A program made the position numbers and the translations under genes. Below, in pieces: positions 45,485 to 55,195 of a DNA stretch of 64,000 nucleotides (position 1 is the first letter of the stretch; each line of letters opens with the position of its first letter). The stretch is taken from contig NZ_JAKJRU010000006.1 of assembly GCF_021726475.1 (NCBI RefSeq), positions 248,001 to 312,000 of the forward strand, given 5' to 3'. The notes under the pieces are model-generated. The model was given only the letters and a program-made list of their open reading frames with translations. It made no database searches and was not told where the DNA came from. Source of the stretch: Pseudomonas oligotrophica. GTDB taxonomy: Bacteria; Pseudomonadota; Gammaproteobacteria; Pseudomonadales; Pseudomonadaceae.

Positions 45485-47284
45485 TCAGCTATCTACCTTG
45501 AGCACCGCGAGGAAGGCCTCCTGCGGGATTTCAACGCTACCGACCTGTTTCATGCGCTTCTTGCCCGCCTTCTGCTTCTCGAGCAGCTTGCGCTTGCGGC
45601 TGACGTCGCCGCCGTAGCATTTCGCCAGGACGTTCTTGCGCAGCGCCTTGACCGTGGTCCGCGCGACGACCTGCCCGCCGATGGCCGCCTGGATGGCCAC
45701 GTCGAACATCTGCCGGGGGATCAGCTCCTTCATCTTCTCGGTCAGCTGGCGACCTTTGTAGTGCGCGTTGTCGCGGTGCACGATCAGCGCCAGGGCGTCG
45801 ACCTTCTCGCCGTTGATCAGCACGTCGAGCTTGATCAGGTTGGCGGTCTGGAAGCGATCGAAGCTGTAGTCCAGCGAGGCGTAGCCACGGCTCACCGACT
45901 TCAGGCGGTCGAAGAAGTCCAGCACCACCTCGCTCATCGGCAGGTCGTAGCGCACCTGCACCTGCGAGCCGAGGAACTGCATGTCGCGCTGCACGCCGCG
46001 CTTCTCGATGCACAGCGCGATGACGTTGCCCAGGTGATCCTGCGGAACGAGGATGTTGGCCTGCACGATCGGCTCGCGCATCTCGCCGATGGAGGCCAGG
46101 TCCGGCAGCTTGGACGGGTTGTCGACATAGACGGTGTCGCCGTTCTTCAGCACCACCTCGTAGACCACGGTGGGCGCCGTCGTGATCAGGTCCAGGTCGT
46201 ATTCGCGCTCGAGGCGCTCTTGGATGATCTCCATGTGCAGCATGCCGAGGAAGCCGATGCGGAAGCCGAAGCCCAGGGCGTCGGAACTCTCCGGCTCGAA
46301 CTGCAGCGCCGCATCGTTGAGCGTCAGCTTCTGCAGCGCCTCGCGGAAGTCCTCGAAGTCGTCCGAACTGACCGGGAACAGGCCGGCGTAGACCTGCGGC
46401 TTGATGCGCTGGAAACCCGGCAGCATCTCCACGTCCGGGGTGTTGGACAGGGTCAGGGTGTCGCCCACCGGGGCGCCATGGATGTCCTTGATTCCGGCGA
46501 TGATGAAGCCCACTTCGCCGGCCTTCAGGTCCTCGGTCGCGGTGTGCTTGGGAGTGAACACGCCGACGCTGTCGACCTGGTGCAGCTTGCCGGTGGACTT
46601 GACGAGGATCTTGTCGCCCTTCTTCACCCGGCCGTGCTTGACGCGCACCAGCGAGACCACGCCCAGGTAGTTGTCGAACCAGGAGTCGATGATTAGCGCC
46701 TGCAGCGGCGCCTCGATCTCGCCTTCCGGGGCCGGGATGACCCGGACCAGCCGCTCGAGCACATCGACCACGCCCATGCCGCTCTTGGCGCTGCAGGGCA
46801 CCGCGTCGGTAGCGTCGATGCCGATGATGTGCTCGATCTCTTCCTTGACCCGCTCCGGCTCGGCCTGGGGCAGGTCCATCTTGTTCAGCACGGGCATCAC
46901 TTCCAGGCCCTGCTCGATGGCGGTGTAGCAGTTGGCGACCGACTGCGCCTCCACGCCCTGGCCGGCGTCAACCACCAGGATCGCGCCTTCACAGGCGGCC
47001 AGCGAACGGCTGACCTCGTAGGTGAAGTCGACGTGCCCGGGCGTGTCGATGAAGTTGAGCTGGTAGGTGCGGCCGTCCTGCGCGTTGTAGTGCAGGGTCA
47101 CGCTGTGCGCCTTGATGGTGATGCCGCGCTCGCGCTCCAGGTCCATGGAGTCCAGCACCTGCGCTTCCATCTCGCGATCGGAGAGGCCTCCGCAGATCTG
47201 GATGAAGCGGTCGGCCAGGGTCGACTTGCCGTGGTCGATATGGGCGATGATGGAGAAATTGCGGATATGACTCAGGTCACTCAC
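45485..47284 (-). CDS. lepA: Elongation factor 4 LepA (599 aa)
   Basis: A translational GTPase that binds ribosomes and assists initiation or back-translocation. The GTG start gives [22 protein letters not shown], with G1 at about 14-22. DTPGHVDF is near 79-86 and NKMDLP near 133-138, followed by the EF-G-like domains and the LepA-specific C-terminal domain ending in [14 protein letters not shown]. Co-directional with lepB, as in nearly all proteobacteria. Confidence 0.96.
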   Translation of the reverse strand: MSDLSHIRNFSIIAHIDHGKSTLADRFIQICGGLSDREMEAQVLDSMDLERERGITIKAHSVTLHYNAQDGRTYQLNFIDTPGHVDFTYEVSRSLAACEGAILVVDAGQGVEAQSVANCYTAIEQGLEVMPVLNKMDLPQAEPERVKEEIEHIIGIDATDAVPCSAKSGMGVVDVLERLVRVIPAPEGEIEAPLQALIIDSWFDNYLGVVSLVRVKHGRVKKGDKILVKSTGKLHQVDSVGVFTPKHTATEDLKAGEVGFIIAGIKDIHGAPVGDTLTLSNTPDVEMLPGFQRIKPQVYAGLFPVSSDDFEDFREALQKLTLNDAALQFEPESSDALGFGFRIGFLGMLHMEIIQERLEREYDLDLITTAPTVVYEVVLKNGDTVYVDNPSKLPDLASIGEMREPIVQANILVPQDHLGNVIALCIEKRGVQRDMQFLGSQVQVRYDLPMSEVVLDFFDRLKSVSRGYASLDYSFDRFQTANLIKLDVLINGEKVDALALIVHRDNAHYKGRQLTEKMKELIPRQMFDVAIQAAIGGQVVARTTVKALRKNVLAKCYGGDVSRKRKLLEKQKAGKKRMKQVGSVEIPQEAFLAVLKVDS

Positions 47285-47416
47285 AGCTCAACACTCGATA
47301 GATGTCGCAGGCCGGTAGCCCGCAAAAATAGCCGCGGAGTTTAACCGATCGAGCTATCGAGCGCCACGCGCCTGGGGCGCCCACGACGGGCGACCCTGAC
47401 GCCGCCCGACGGGCGC

Positions 47417-48820
47417 TCAGTCGGCCAGCTTGAAGGTGATGAAGCTGGCGCGCCCCTGGCGCAGCACGCGCATGGACACCGAGCGATTCTTCGGCAGCTG
47501 CCTGGCCACCCGCGCGAACGTACGCACCGAGTCGATCGCCTGGTTGTTGAGATGGGTAATCACGTCGCCGGGGCGCAGCCCGATCATCGCGGCCGGGCCA
47601 TTGAGCACCTCGCTGATCACCACGCCGCCCTGCAGGTCGAGGCTGCGCTTCTGCTCGGCACTCAGCTCGGCGACCTTCGCGCCCAGGCGGTTGTCGCCCT
47701 GCGCCCCGCCATCGCCCGCCACCAGGGCATCGCCTTCTTCCGGCATGGCTCCGATGCGCACCTTCAGCGCCCGGCGCTCACCCTCGCGGACCACTTCCAG
47801 CCGCACCGTCGCGCCCGGTCGGATCGCGCCCACCAGGTGCGGCAGGTCCGCCGACATATTGATCGGCTTGCCGTCGAGGCTGAGGATCACGTCACCTACG
47901 CGCAAGCCGCCCCTGGCAGCCGGCCCGCCATCCAGCACCTGCGCCACGAGGGCGCCGGCAGGTCGCTGCAGGCCGAAGGACTCCGCCAGGTCACGGTTGA
48001 TCTCCTGGATCACCACCCCGAGCCAGCCACGGTTGACCTTGCCATCGCTGCGCAACTGCTCGGCGACATCCATCGCCACGTCGATGGGAATCGCGAACGA
48101 CAAGCCCATGAAGCCACCGGAGCGGGTGAATATCTGCGAGTTGATACCAACCACCTCGCCCGCCAGGTTGAACAACGGGCCGCCCGAATTTCCGGGGTTG
48201 ATCGCAACATCGGTCTGGATGAACGGCACATAGCTCTCGTTGGGCAGGTTGCGCCCGGTGGCACTGACGATGCCGGCCGTCACCGTGTGGTCGAAGCCGA
48301 AGGGCGAGCCGATCGCCAGCACCCATTCGCCGACCTTCAGCTCGCTGGAGCGCCCCAGCCGGACGGTGGGCAGGCGCTCGCCCTGGATCTTGAGCACCGC
48401 CACGTCGGTACGTGGATCGGCGCCGACCAGCCGGGCCTCGAGCTCGCTGCGATCGGGCAGGCGCACGATGATCTCGTCCGCCTCCGCCACGACGTGATTG
48501 TTGGTCAGCACGTAGCCATCGGCGGAAATGATGAAGCCCGAGCCCAGCGACTGGGCCTCGCGCTGCCCATGGGGAGCGGGCGTGCCGGGCAAGCCGCGCT
48601 CGAAGAATTCACGAAAGATTGGAGGCAGCCCTTCGAGTTCGGACAACTGCGCAATCGCGCCCCGGGCGGGAGCCTTCTGCTTGGTACTGATGTTGACCAC
48701 CGCAGGCGAGGCACTTTCAACCAGCGGTGTGAAGTCCGGCAACCGGGCCTGGGCCAGCAGCGCCTGCCCCCACAGCAGCATCGCCGCGAACGCGACGATG
48801 CCGGTTCTACGGCTCGACAT
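47417..48820 (-). CDS. mucD: Periplasmic serine protease MucD (DegP/HtrA family, 467 aa)
   Basis: A secreted HtrA protease: signal peptide to about residue 25, protease domain with the triad His (TNNHVVAEAD, about 108), Asp (DPRTDVAVLKI, about 138) and Ser (NPGNSGGPLFN, about 212). Two PDZ domains follow (about 255-345 and 375-460). In Pseudomonas MucD degrades misfolded envelope proteins and restrains AlgU activity. The algU-mucABCD order is intact. No internal stop or frameshift is seen. Confidence 0.95.
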   Translation of the reverse strand: MSSRRTGIVAFAAMLLWGQALLAQARLPDFTPLVESASPAVVNISTKQKAPARGAIAQLSELEGLPPIFREFFERGLPGTPAPHGQREAQSLGSGFIISADGYVLTNNHVVAEADEIIVRLPDRSELEARLVGADPRTDVAVLKIQGERLPTVRLGRSSELKVGEWVLAIGSPFGFDHTVTAGIVSATGRNLPNESYVPFIQTDVAINPGNSGGPLFNLAGEVVGINSQIFTRSGGFMGLSFAIPIDVAMDVAEQLRSDGKVNRGWLGVVIQEINRDLAESFGLQRPAGALVAQVLDGGPAARGGLRVGDVILSLDGKPINMSADLPHLVGAIRPGATVRLEVVREGERRALKVRIGAMPEEGDALVAGDGGAQGDNRLGAKVAELSAEQKRSLDLQGGVVISEVLNGPAAMIGLRPGDVITHLNNQAIDSVRTFARVARQLPKNRSVSMRVLRQGRASFITFKLAD

Positions 48821-49300
48821 CTAGGGCCTGCCCTCTTCCAGACCAAACTTCACGCAGGTCGACTGGCCGAGCAGAGCCCGCAGGACCACCGGCTGCATGT
48901 CGGCGCTCGCCGCCAGGCGCCGGCCCTGTCGACGCACCCACAACCAGGCGCAGGCGAACCCGGCCAGGCCGCCGAGAATGACGAAGGGCTCGCCGAGGCC
49001 CATTGCCTGAGCCAGCAGCGCGCCGACCAGCAGAAGCAGCAGCGGAAGGAGGTAAACGAGCAGCGTGCTGCGCAGCAGCGCGCTTTCGGAAATGCCGATG
49101 ACCACGCTGTCACCGACCTGCAACTGGAGATCGGTCGCCGCCCGGGTCAGGCCGCGCCGGCCGCTCAGCCCCAGGCCATCCATCAGGCCCTGGCCGCAGC
49201 CGCTTCTGGCCGCACAACCGGAGCAGGTGCCCTGGGGCTGGGTCTGGACCCAGACGGCGCCGCTCTCCAGCCCAACGACGCGCCCCTGCTCTTCGATCAT
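48821..49300 (-). CDS. mucC: AlgU-pathway modulator MucC (RseC family, 159 aa)
   Basis: An inner-membrane protein with a cytoplasmic N-terminal cysteine cluster (CSGCAARSGCGQG, about 26-38), resembling a metal or Fe-S site, and two membrane helices (about 76-97 and 102-121). RseC-family proteins modulate sigma-E and, in some bacteria, SoxR reduction together with Rnf-type complexes; rnf genes occur 11 kb away here. Its start overlaps mucB's stop by four bases, and mucD begins directly after its stop. Confidence 0.9.
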   Translation of the reverse strand: MIEEQGRVVGLESGAVWVQTQPQGTCSGCAARSGCGQGLMDGLGLSGRRGLTRAATDLQLQVGDSVVIGISESALLRSTLLVYLLPLLLLLVGALLAQAMGLGEPFVILGGLAGFACAWLWVRRQGRRLAASADMQPVVLRALLGQSTCVKFGLEEGRP

Positions 49301-50232
49301 TGCCCGGCTTTCTCGGCGTCGTCCCGAACCGAGAGGGCGACCCGCTCGGCGGTGCCCAGGGGCACTTCGCCCACCACCGTCACCATCACGTCACCGCCGG
49401 CGGCACTGATGCGCTTCGAGACGATCACGGTGGGCCCCATCTGGCTGCGCGCGTCATGCACCTGCTCGCCCTGCAGGGGCTCGATGAAGACGGAGAAACG
49501 CGCCAGGCCATCGCCGTAGGAAAGGAAGGTAACCGGTGCCTTCGAATCGCCCGCGGCCAGGCTGGAGTCCAGCAGGCGGAACCCCGGCGGCAGCCAATCG
49601 GCACGCCAGGTGGCGGCCTGCTTCTGCAGCTGCGGCACTTCGAGCGCTTTGCATTCGCCGCGCGGCTGCAGATCGGTCGGCGCGATCGTCCCGACCTCGA
49701 AACTCGTAAACTGCAAGCGCTCGAGCAGCTGCCCCTTCTCGCTGAGCATCAGCGACTTCACCGCAAAGCCGGTCTCGCGATCCAGATGCAGCTCGAAGCT
49801 GTAGCGATGCTGGTCACGTGCCAGCACGGCGATGGCCACCGTGGGACGATCGGCAACGCGCGAGTCGCCGATCAGGCGGTACTCGTACCATTGCGAAAGC
49901 GCCTTGGCATCGAAGTTCGTATCCTGCCAACCGCGACCCTCGGTATCACGAGCGAATGCCTCCGTGGAGCACTCGACGCGGCCGTCGACGCGGAGTACTT
50001 CGACCGCAGGCCCGTCGAGCTGGAGCAGTCGCTCGCGGACGGCCTTCCCTTCTACCCGATGCCACAGCGCATGACTGGAAAAGCTACCGTCCCGTCCATA
50101 GACGAAGGTTCCGGAATAGCTATGACTCTGCCCCGCCTTGGCGAGGTTGTTCATCCAGGTCTCGGCATCTGCAGCGAAGGCCGGCATCGAGAGCCAGCCT
50201 CCGAGTACTACACATAGCGGCAGTGCGCGCAT
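49297..50232 (-). CDS. mucB: Periplasmic sigma-factor regulator MucB (RseB family, 311 aa)
   Basis: A periplasmic protein with signal peptide (to about residue 20, AFAAD) and a two-domain RseB fold: an N-terminal lipoprotein-sensing domain with YSGTFVYGRDGSFSSHALWHR (about 39-59) and a C-terminal domain binding MucA (about 205-305). It protects MucA from cleavage by AlgW until envelope stress or LPS intermediates release it. Co-transcribed with mucA. Confidence 0.94.
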   Translation of the reverse strand: MRALPLCVVLGGWLSMPAFAADAETWMNNLAKAGQSHSYSGTFVYGRDGSFSSHALWHRVEGKAVRERLLQLDGPAVEVLRVDGRVECSTEAFARDTEGRGWQDTNFDAKALSQWYEYRLIGDSRVADRPTVAIAVLARDQHRYSFELHLDRETGFAVKSLMLSEKGQLLERLQFTSFEVGTIAPTDLQPRGECKALEVPQLQKQAATWRADWLPPGFRLLDSSLAAGDSKAPVTFLSYGDGLARFSVFIEPLQGEQVHDARSQMGPTVIVSKRISAAGGDVMVTVVGEVPLGTAERVALSVRDDAEKAGQ

Positions 50233-50240
50233 GTTTCTCC

Positions 50241-50843
50241 CTATTTATGTTCTTCCATGCTGGCCGCGCGGGCGTAAGGCAGAGCACTGTCCGAACCGCT
50301 GCCGAATGCGGCCTGCTGAGCGTGCTGGCGCACATAGGACGGCAGTCGCTCCTCATGCCAGCGCTCGATGGGGGCCGATTCCGCGCCGGCCTGCGCCTGC
50401 ACGTCCTTCTGGCCTTCGCTGTAGCCAGCCAATACGGCCGGGCCCTGGCTGGCCTGCGGCACGGCGATCGACGGCTGCGCTGCCTCCTGGGCGAGCTGAG
50501 GCGCGACGGCATCGTGCTGATTGTACAAACGCACGCCTGCCAGCACAGCCACGGTTACCGAGGCCGCCACCGCCAGGCGTCCCAGGCTGCGCCAGCCGGA
50601 ACCGGCCCGCGCCGGAGCGACCGGTGCCGCCTCTTCGGCAATCGCCGCCGAGACCGCCGCCGAGATATCCAGCTGGGGCACAAGCAGTTCCCTGTGCATC
50701 GCGGCACGGGCGATCTGATAACGGGACCAAGTGGCACGTACGTCTTGGTCGTCGCTTGCGGCTAGCACGCGACGCAATTCCAGTTCGTCCGCTTCGTTAT
50801 CCATCACCGCGGACAGCGATTCATGCAGGGCTTCACGACTCAT
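50241..50843 (-). CDS. mucA: Anti-sigma factor MucA (200 aa)
   Basis: A single-pass inner-membrane protein. The cytoplasmic N-terminus (MSREALHESLSAVMDNEADELEL) holds AlgU inactive, the membrane helix is at about 85-102 (LGRLAVAASVTVAVLAGVRL), and the periplasmic part binds MucB. The frame is intact and about six residues longer than the 194-residue P. aeruginosa protein, so there is no mucoid-type truncation. The start at 50843 is preferred over in-frame upstream codons that enter algU. It follows algU by 31 bases. Confidence 0.94.
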   Translation of the reverse strand: MSREALHESLSAVMDNEADELELRRVLAASDDQDVRATWSRYQIARAAMHRELLVPQLDISAAVSAAIAEEAAPVAPARAGSGWRSLGRLAVAASVTVAVLAGVRLYNQHDAVAPQLAQEAAQPSIAVPQASQGPAVLAGYSEGQKDVQAQAGAESAPIERWHEERLPSYVRQHAQQAAFGSGSDSALPYARAASMEEHK

Positions 50844-50874
50844 GGCGGTTCCTCTCTTGGCTGTCGCCGCTGTC

Positions 50875-51456
50875 TCAGGATTCATGCAACAAGGGTTGCA
50901 ACGACTTATCGATGGCTTCTCGCGCCCGGAAGATCCGGGAGCGCACCGTTCCAACCGGACACTGCATCACGCTTGCAATGTCTTCGTAGCTGAGACCGTC
51001 GAATTCACGCAATGTTAAGGCGGTGCGCAAATCTTCCGGCAACTGCTGAATGGTCCGATGGACGGTGTCTTCAATCTCATCCCTGAGCAGCGACCGTTCC
51101 GGCGACTCGATATCCTTCAGGGCGTGATCACCCTCGTAGAACTCGGCATCCTCGGAACTGACATCACTATCCGGCGGACGCCTGCCACGCGCCACCAGAT
51201 GATTCTTCGCCGTATTGATGGCGATGCGGTACAGCCAGGTGTAGAAAGCACTGTCGCCGCGGAAATTACTCAGCGCGCGATAGGCCTTGATGAACGCTTC
51301 CTGCGCCACATCCTGCGCCTCATGGGAGTCGTGCACGAAGCGCACGATCAACCCGAGGATCTTGTGCTGATACTTCATCACCAGCAGATCGAACGCTCGC
51401 TTGTCACCTTGCTGAACGCGCTCGACCAACTGCTGGTCCTGCTCCTGGGTCAACAT
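50875..51456 (-). CDS. algU: RNA polymerase sigma factor AlgU (193 aa)
   Basis: The extracytoplasmic sigma factor (sigma-22, RpoE) for envelope stress and alginate genes. Region 2 includes HKILGLIVRFVHDSHEAQDVAQEAFIKAYRAL (about 30-61) and FYTWLYRIAINTAKN; region 4 includes GLSYEDIASVMQCPVGTVRSRIFRARE. It is nearly the same as the P. aeruginosa protein. A sigma-E-like promoter about 215 bases upstream suggests autoregulation. First gene of the stress operon. Confidence 0.97.
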   Translation of the reverse strand: MLTQEQDQQLVERVQQGDKRAFDLLVMKYQHKILGLIVRFVHDSHEAQDVAQEAFIKAYRALSNFRGDSAFYTWLYRIAINTAKNHLVARGRRPPDSDVSSEDAEFYEGDHALKDIESPERSLLRDEIEDTVHRTIQQLPEDLRTALTLREFDGLSYEDIASVMQCPVGTVRSRIFRAREAIDKSLQPLLHES

Positions 51457-51667
51457 AGACGCGCCTCCATACCGAGGACGTGTCGCGCCGACCAGCGAAC
51501 CGACCTGCCAGAATAGACCCGGGCTTTACGCAAAAGTTCTCCCCCTTCCTAGCAAGCTTTCCTGCGATACCTTGGCGACAGCTGCGCTATGGTCTTCACC
51601 ATATCCAGGCATGTTTTCTGGCGCCTACTGCAACGCCTCGCATGCTTAGCGAGTGTTCTCAAGCATC

Positions 51668-51696
51668 TATTGATCGCACGCCTGCAAAAAAAGTTC
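51668..51696 (-). promoter_or_regulatory. AlgU-dependent (sigma-E type) promoter of algU
   Basis: On the minus strand, GAACTT (51691-51696) and TCAATA (51668-51673) are separated by 17 bases, close to the AlgU consensus GAACTT-N16/17-TCTGA. It is placed to autoregulate algU-mucABCD with a leader of about 205 bases. Confidence 0.6.
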
Positions 51697-51750
51697 CACG
51701 AAGCCGAAGATTAATCCCACCCCGGGTATTTTGCCGCATGGCGCGCTCTA

Positions 51751-51756
51751 TATACT
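51751..51756 (+). promoter_or_regulatory. Probable -10 element of nadB
   Basis: TATACT, 28 bases before the nadB start codon, predicting a leader of about 22 bases. No good -35 is found at 16-18 bases; TTGCCG at 51731 is only 14 bases away. Confidence 0.35.
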
Positions 51757-51784
51757 ACCGAGCGACTTCTTCGCGGAATCCGAG

Positions 51785-53401
51785 ATGAGCCAGCATTTTC
51801 AATACGACGTACTGGTGATTGGCAGCGGTGCGGCCGGCCTGACCCTCGCCCTCAATCTGCCCGAGTCGCTGCGCATCGCCGTGCTGAGCAAGGGCGACCT
51901 GTCCAACGGCTCGACCTACTGGGCCCAGGGCGGCGTAGCTGCCGTGCTCGATACCACCGACACCGTGGAGTCCCATGTCGCCGACACCCTCATTGCCGGC
52001 GGCGGCCTGTGTCACGAGGATGCCGTGCGCTTCACCGTCGAGCACAGCCGTGACGCGATCGACTGGCTCATCGAGCAGGGCGTGCCCTTCACCCGCGACG
52101 ACGCACCCGACCGCGAGGACGGCGGTTTCGAGTTCCACCTCACCCGCGAAGGCGGCCACAGCCATCGACGCATCATCCACGCCGCCGACGCCACCGGCGC
52201 AGCGATCTTCCGCACGCTGCTGGCACGCGCCCAGGCCCGGCACAATATCGAACTGCTCGAGCAGCGGGTCGCCGTCGACCTGATCACCGAACACAAGCTC
52301 GGCCTGCCCGGCCGGCGCTGCCTGGGCGCCTACGTGCTCGATCGCAGCAGCGGCGAGGTGGACACCTTCCAGGCGCGCTTCGTGGTGCTGGCCACCGGTG
52401 GTGCGGCGAAGGTTTACCTCTATACCAGCAACCCGGACAGCGCCTGCGGCGACGGCATCGCCATGGCCTGGCGCGCCGGCTGCCGGGTCGGCAACCTGGA
52501 GTTCAACCAGTTCCATCCGACCTGCTTGTATCACCCGCAGGCCAAGAGCTTCCTGGTCACCGAAGCCCTGCGCGGCGAAGGCGCCCTGCTCAAGCTGCCG
52601 AATGGCGAACGCTTCATGCCGCGCTTCGATGCCCGCGCCGAACTCGCACCGCGCGACGTGGTGGCCCGCGCCATCGACCACGAGATGAAGCGCCTGGGTA
52701 TCGACTGCGTCTACCTGGACATCAGCCACCAGCCTGCCGACTTCATCAAGAGCCACTTCCCCACCGTCTACGAACGCTGCCTGGCCTTCGGCATCGACAT
52801 CACCCGCCAGGCCATCCCGGTGGTCCCGGCCGCGCACTATACCTGCGGCGGCGTGGTGGTCGACGAAGCTGGCCGCACCGACATTCCGAACCTCTACGCC
52901 ATCGGCGAGACCAGCTTCACCGGCCTGCACGGCGCCAACCGCATGGCCAGCAACTCGCTGCTCGAATGCTTCGTCTACGGCCGCTCGGCGGCCGACGACA
53001 TCCTGCGCAACCTGGCCCAGGTACCGCTGCCCGAAGGGCTGCCGGCCTGGGATGCCAGCCAGGTCACCGACTCGGACGAGGACGTCATCATCGCGCACAA
53101 CTGGGACGAGCTGCGGCGTTTCATGTGGGACTACGTGGGTATCGTGCGCACCAGCAAGCGCCTGATGCGCGCCCAGCACCGGGTGAAGCTGCTGCTCGAC
53201 GAGATCGACGAGTTCTACTCCAACTACAAGGTCAGCCGCGACCTGCTCGAACTGCGCAACCTCGCCCTGGTGGCCGAGCTAATGATCCGTTCGGCGATGC
53301 AGCGCAAGGAAAGCCGCGGGCTGCACTACACGCTGGACTACCCCGAACAGCTGCCCGATGCCGCGGACACTATCCTGGTACCGCCCACCTATGGCGACTG
53401 A
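51785..53401 (+). CDS. nadB: L-aspartate oxidase NadB (538 aa)
   Basis: A flavoprotein that oxidises L-aspartate to iminoaspartate, the first step of NAD synthesis. The dinucleotide-binding loop [13 protein letters not shown] is at 11-23, the second FAD segment [13 protein letters not shown] near 42-54, the active-site capping-domain residues [21 protein letters not shown] near 121-141, and the late FAD motif [26 protein letters not shown] near 370-395. Start 51785 gives the family's length. Its 3' end overlaps the convergent ygfX gene by 32 bases. Confidence 0.95.
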   Translation: MSQHFQYDVLVIGSGAAGLTLALNLPESLRIAVLSKGDLSNGSTYWAQGGVAAVLDTTDTVESHVADTLIAGGGLCHEDAVRFTVEHSRDAIDWLIEQGVPFTRDDAPDREDGGFEFHLTREGGHSHRRIIHAADATGAAIFRTLLARAQARHNIELLEQRVAVDLITEHKLGLPGRRCLGAYVLDRSSGEVDTFQARFVVLATGGAAKVYLYTSNPDSACGDGIAMAWRAGCRVGNLEFNQFHPTCLYHPQAKSFLVTEALRGEGALLKLPNGERFMPRFDARAELAPRDVVARAIDHEMKRLGIDCVYLDISHQPADFIKSHFPTVYERCLAFGIDITRQAIPVVPAAHYTCGGVVVDEAGRTDIPNLYAIGETSFTGLHGANRMASNSLLECFVYGRSAADDILRNLAQVPLPEGLPAWDASQVTDSDEDVIIAHNWDELRRFMWDYVGIVRTSKRLMRAQHRVKLLLDEIDEFYSNYKVSRDLLELRNLALVAELMIRSAMQRKESRGLHYTLDYPEQLPDAADTILVPPTYGD

Positions 53402-53825
53402 ACTTCAGCCTTACCCGCAGCTGCCGGTGGACCTCCTTCGGCAGGCTGTCGGCCGGGATGCACAGGCCGGAAGCAAAGCGCTGGCCAGGCACGCGTACAC
53501 GCAGCACGACCAGCGCCGGTAACGCCAGGCTGTCGGGCAGCAGCTGCACCGCCTGCCAGCCGCGCCGCGGGCTCCACAGCTGCCAGCCATCGGCATCCAG
53601 GCGCAAGCCACGCCAACTGTCGGGATGCACCAGCCACAGCGCGCGCGGCACCACCCACCAAGCGTGCAGCATACAGCCAAGGGTCACGAACCCCTTCAGC
53701 CAGCCCGGCGCGGCGCTGAGCAGCAGGCCCAGCACGGCCAGCCCCCAGGCCAGCGCATAGCACCATGACAGCCGGCGGGATGGCTGCCAGTGGCACTCGA
53801 ACGGGGGATTACTTGGGCTGGACAC
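53370..53825 (-). CDS. ygfX: YgfX family membrane protein (151 aa)
   Basis: Two closely spaced N-terminal helices (about 20-40 and 44-62) and a cytoplasmic beta-rich domain ([28 protein letters not shown]). The family, also called CptA, has been described in E. coli as a membrane toxin inhibiting MreB/FtsZ and elsewhere as a partner of SdhE in flavoprotein maturation. The GTG start overlaps sdhE by 17 bases, and the 3' end is antisense to the last 32 bases of nadB. Confidence 0.83.
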   Translation of the reverse strand: MSSPSNPPFECHWQPSRRLSWCYALAWGLAVLGLLLSAAPGWLKGFVTLGCMLHAWWVVPRALWLVHPDSWRGLRLDADGWQLWSPRRGWQAVQLLPDSLALPALVVLRVRVPGQRFASGLCIPADSLPKEVHRQLRVRLKFSRHRWAVPG

Positions 53826-54063
53826 GATCGAGGATCATGCGGACCATGCGCCGCAGGTCCTCGTCCTCGGGCTCCTCGCGCTCCATGAACCAACCGAACA
53901 TGTCCTGATCCTCGCATTCGAGGAGCTTGCGATAGCGCCGCTGGTCCTCCGCATCGAGGCTCGGGTAGACCTCCTTGACGAAGGGCACCAGCAGAACGTC
54001 CAGCTCGAGCATACCGCGGCGGCTGTGCCAGAAAAGGCGATTGAGTTCGGTTTGATCGGCCAT
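53809..54063 (-). CDS. sdhE: FAD assembly factor SdhE (84 aa)
   Basis: A small helical protein that promotes covalent flavin attachment to SdhA and FrdA. The invariant RGxxE motif is R16-G17-M18-L19-E20, followed by [16 protein letters not shown] and the acidic [12 protein letters not shown] segment. ATG at 54063. A TATACT -10 at 54091-54096 (minus strand) fits a short leader. Upstream of and coupled to ygfX, the usual arrangement. Confidence 0.93.
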   Translation of the reverse strand: MADQTELNRLFWHSRRGMLELDVLLVPFVKEVYPSLDAEDQRRYRKLLECEDQDMFGWFMEREEPEDEDLRRMVRMILDRVQPK

Positions 54064-54090
54064 GCAACGGCTCCTTGAAAGAAGGCCGCC

Positions 54091-54096
54091 AGTATA
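54091..54096 (-). promoter_or_regulatory. Probable -10 element of sdhE-ygfX
   Basis: TATACT on the minus strand, 27 bases before the sdhE start. No convincing -35 lies at the proper distance. Confidence 0.35.
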
Positions 54097-54204
54097 GCGA
54101 GCGCGTCGGCGCAGCGGCAGGCTCCATACGACGCAGTCCGCTTTGCCACCGTTTTTTCGGCCCGGCTTGCTATGATGGCGGCTCGCATTGAAACGGGACC
54201 GACC

Positions 54205-55149
54205 ATGACCGATGCCGCCTATTTCTGCCCGCTGTCGCATGAGGGCGTGCTTGCCGTGCGCGGCCCCGACGCCGGCAAGTTCCTCCAGGGCCAGCTGACC
54301 TGCAACCTGGACTATCTCGACGAGAGCACCTCCAGCTTGGGCGCGCGCTGCACGCCCAAGGGCCGCATGCAGTCGAGCTTCCGCATCCTGCCGCACGAGG
54401 ACGGCTACCTGCTGGCCATGACGAAGGAGCTGCTGCAACCGCAGCGGGACAACCTCGGCAAGTACGCCGTGTTCTCCAAATCGCGCCTGCTCGACGAAAG
54501 CGCCGCCTGGGCGCGCTTCGGCCTCAACGCGGCGGACGAACTGCTCAACGAGCTCGGCCTGACGCTGCCGCCGGCCGCCGACAGCGTCGCGCGCAGCGAC
54601 TCGCGCCTGGCCATCCGCCTGCCCGACGGCCGCGCCGAACTCTGGGCGCCCACGCCGGACGAGCAGCTGCTGCAACTGCTGCAGGCCCGGCTGCCGCAGG
54701 CGCCGCTCGAGCGCTGGCTGCTCGCCCAGGTCCGTGCCGGCATCGGCCAGGTATTCGGCACCACTGCCGAGCTGTTCATTCCGCAGATGATCAACCTGCA
54801 GGCGCTTGGCGGCGTCAGCTTCAAGAAGGGCTGCTACACCGGCCAGGAGATCGTCGCCCGCATGCAGTACCTGGGCAAGCTCAAGCGCCGCCTCTTCCGG
54901 CTCGCCGCCGAGGCCCCGGCGAGCGACCTGCCGAGCCCTGGCGTGGAGCTGTTCTCGCCGGTCCACGGATCGAGCGTCGGCGAAGTGGTGCTGGCCGCGC
55001 CGGCCGAGGCGGGCATCGAGATGCTGGCGGTGCTGCAGGAAGACGCTGCCGCCGACGGACGCCTCTACCTCGGCTCGCCGGACGGTATTCCGCTCAGCCT
55101 GCTGACGCTTCCCTACAGCCTCAACCCGGACCAGGAAATCAAGCGCTGA
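54205..55149 (+). CDS. ygfZ: Folate-binding Fe-S cluster assembly protein YgfZ (314 aa)
   Basis: A tetrahydrofolate-binding protein of the GcvT-like fold that supports maturation or repair of 4Fe-4S enzymes. The signature KGCYTGQE is complete at 208-215, including the essential C210, followed by [14 protein letters not shown]. Start 54205 ([14 protein letters not shown]) is chosen for its spacing and N-terminal match. A TATGAT -10-like sequence at 54171 may be its promoter, divergent from sdhE. An HDOD gene follows 46 bases later. Confidence 0.9.
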   Translation: MTDAAYFCPLSHEGVLAVRGPDAGKFLQGQLTCNLDYLDESTSSLGARCTPKGRMQSSFRILPHEDGYLLAMTKELLQPQRDNLGKYAVFSKSRLLDESAAWARFGLNAADELLNELGLTLPPAADSVARSDSRLAIRLPDGRAELWAPTPDEQLLQLLQARLPQAPLERWLLAQVRAGIGQVFGTTAELFIPQMINLQALGGVSFKKGCYTGQEIVARMQYLGKLKRRLFRLAAEAPASDLPSPGVELFSPVHGSSVGEVVLAAPAEAGIEMLAVLQEDAAADGRLYLGSPDGIPLSLLTLPYSLNPDQEIKR

Positions 55150-55195
55150 AGCCCGCCGGGCCGCCCGCACCAGCCATCACGCCACAAGGAACGAA

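Larger units (their letters stand above)
51457..51784. other. 328-base intergenic region between divergent algU and nadB
   Basis: This gap contains the AlgU-type promoter at 51668-51696 (minus strand), an algU leader of about 200 bases and a possible nadB -10 at 51751-51756. I see no credible small gene or RNA cloverleaf in the leader, though a small RNA cannot be excluded. Confidence 0.7.

Noticed and set aside
50241-50843. mucA mutation of the mucoid type
   Set aside because: The frame is intact to a normal C-terminus with membrane and periplasmic parts present.
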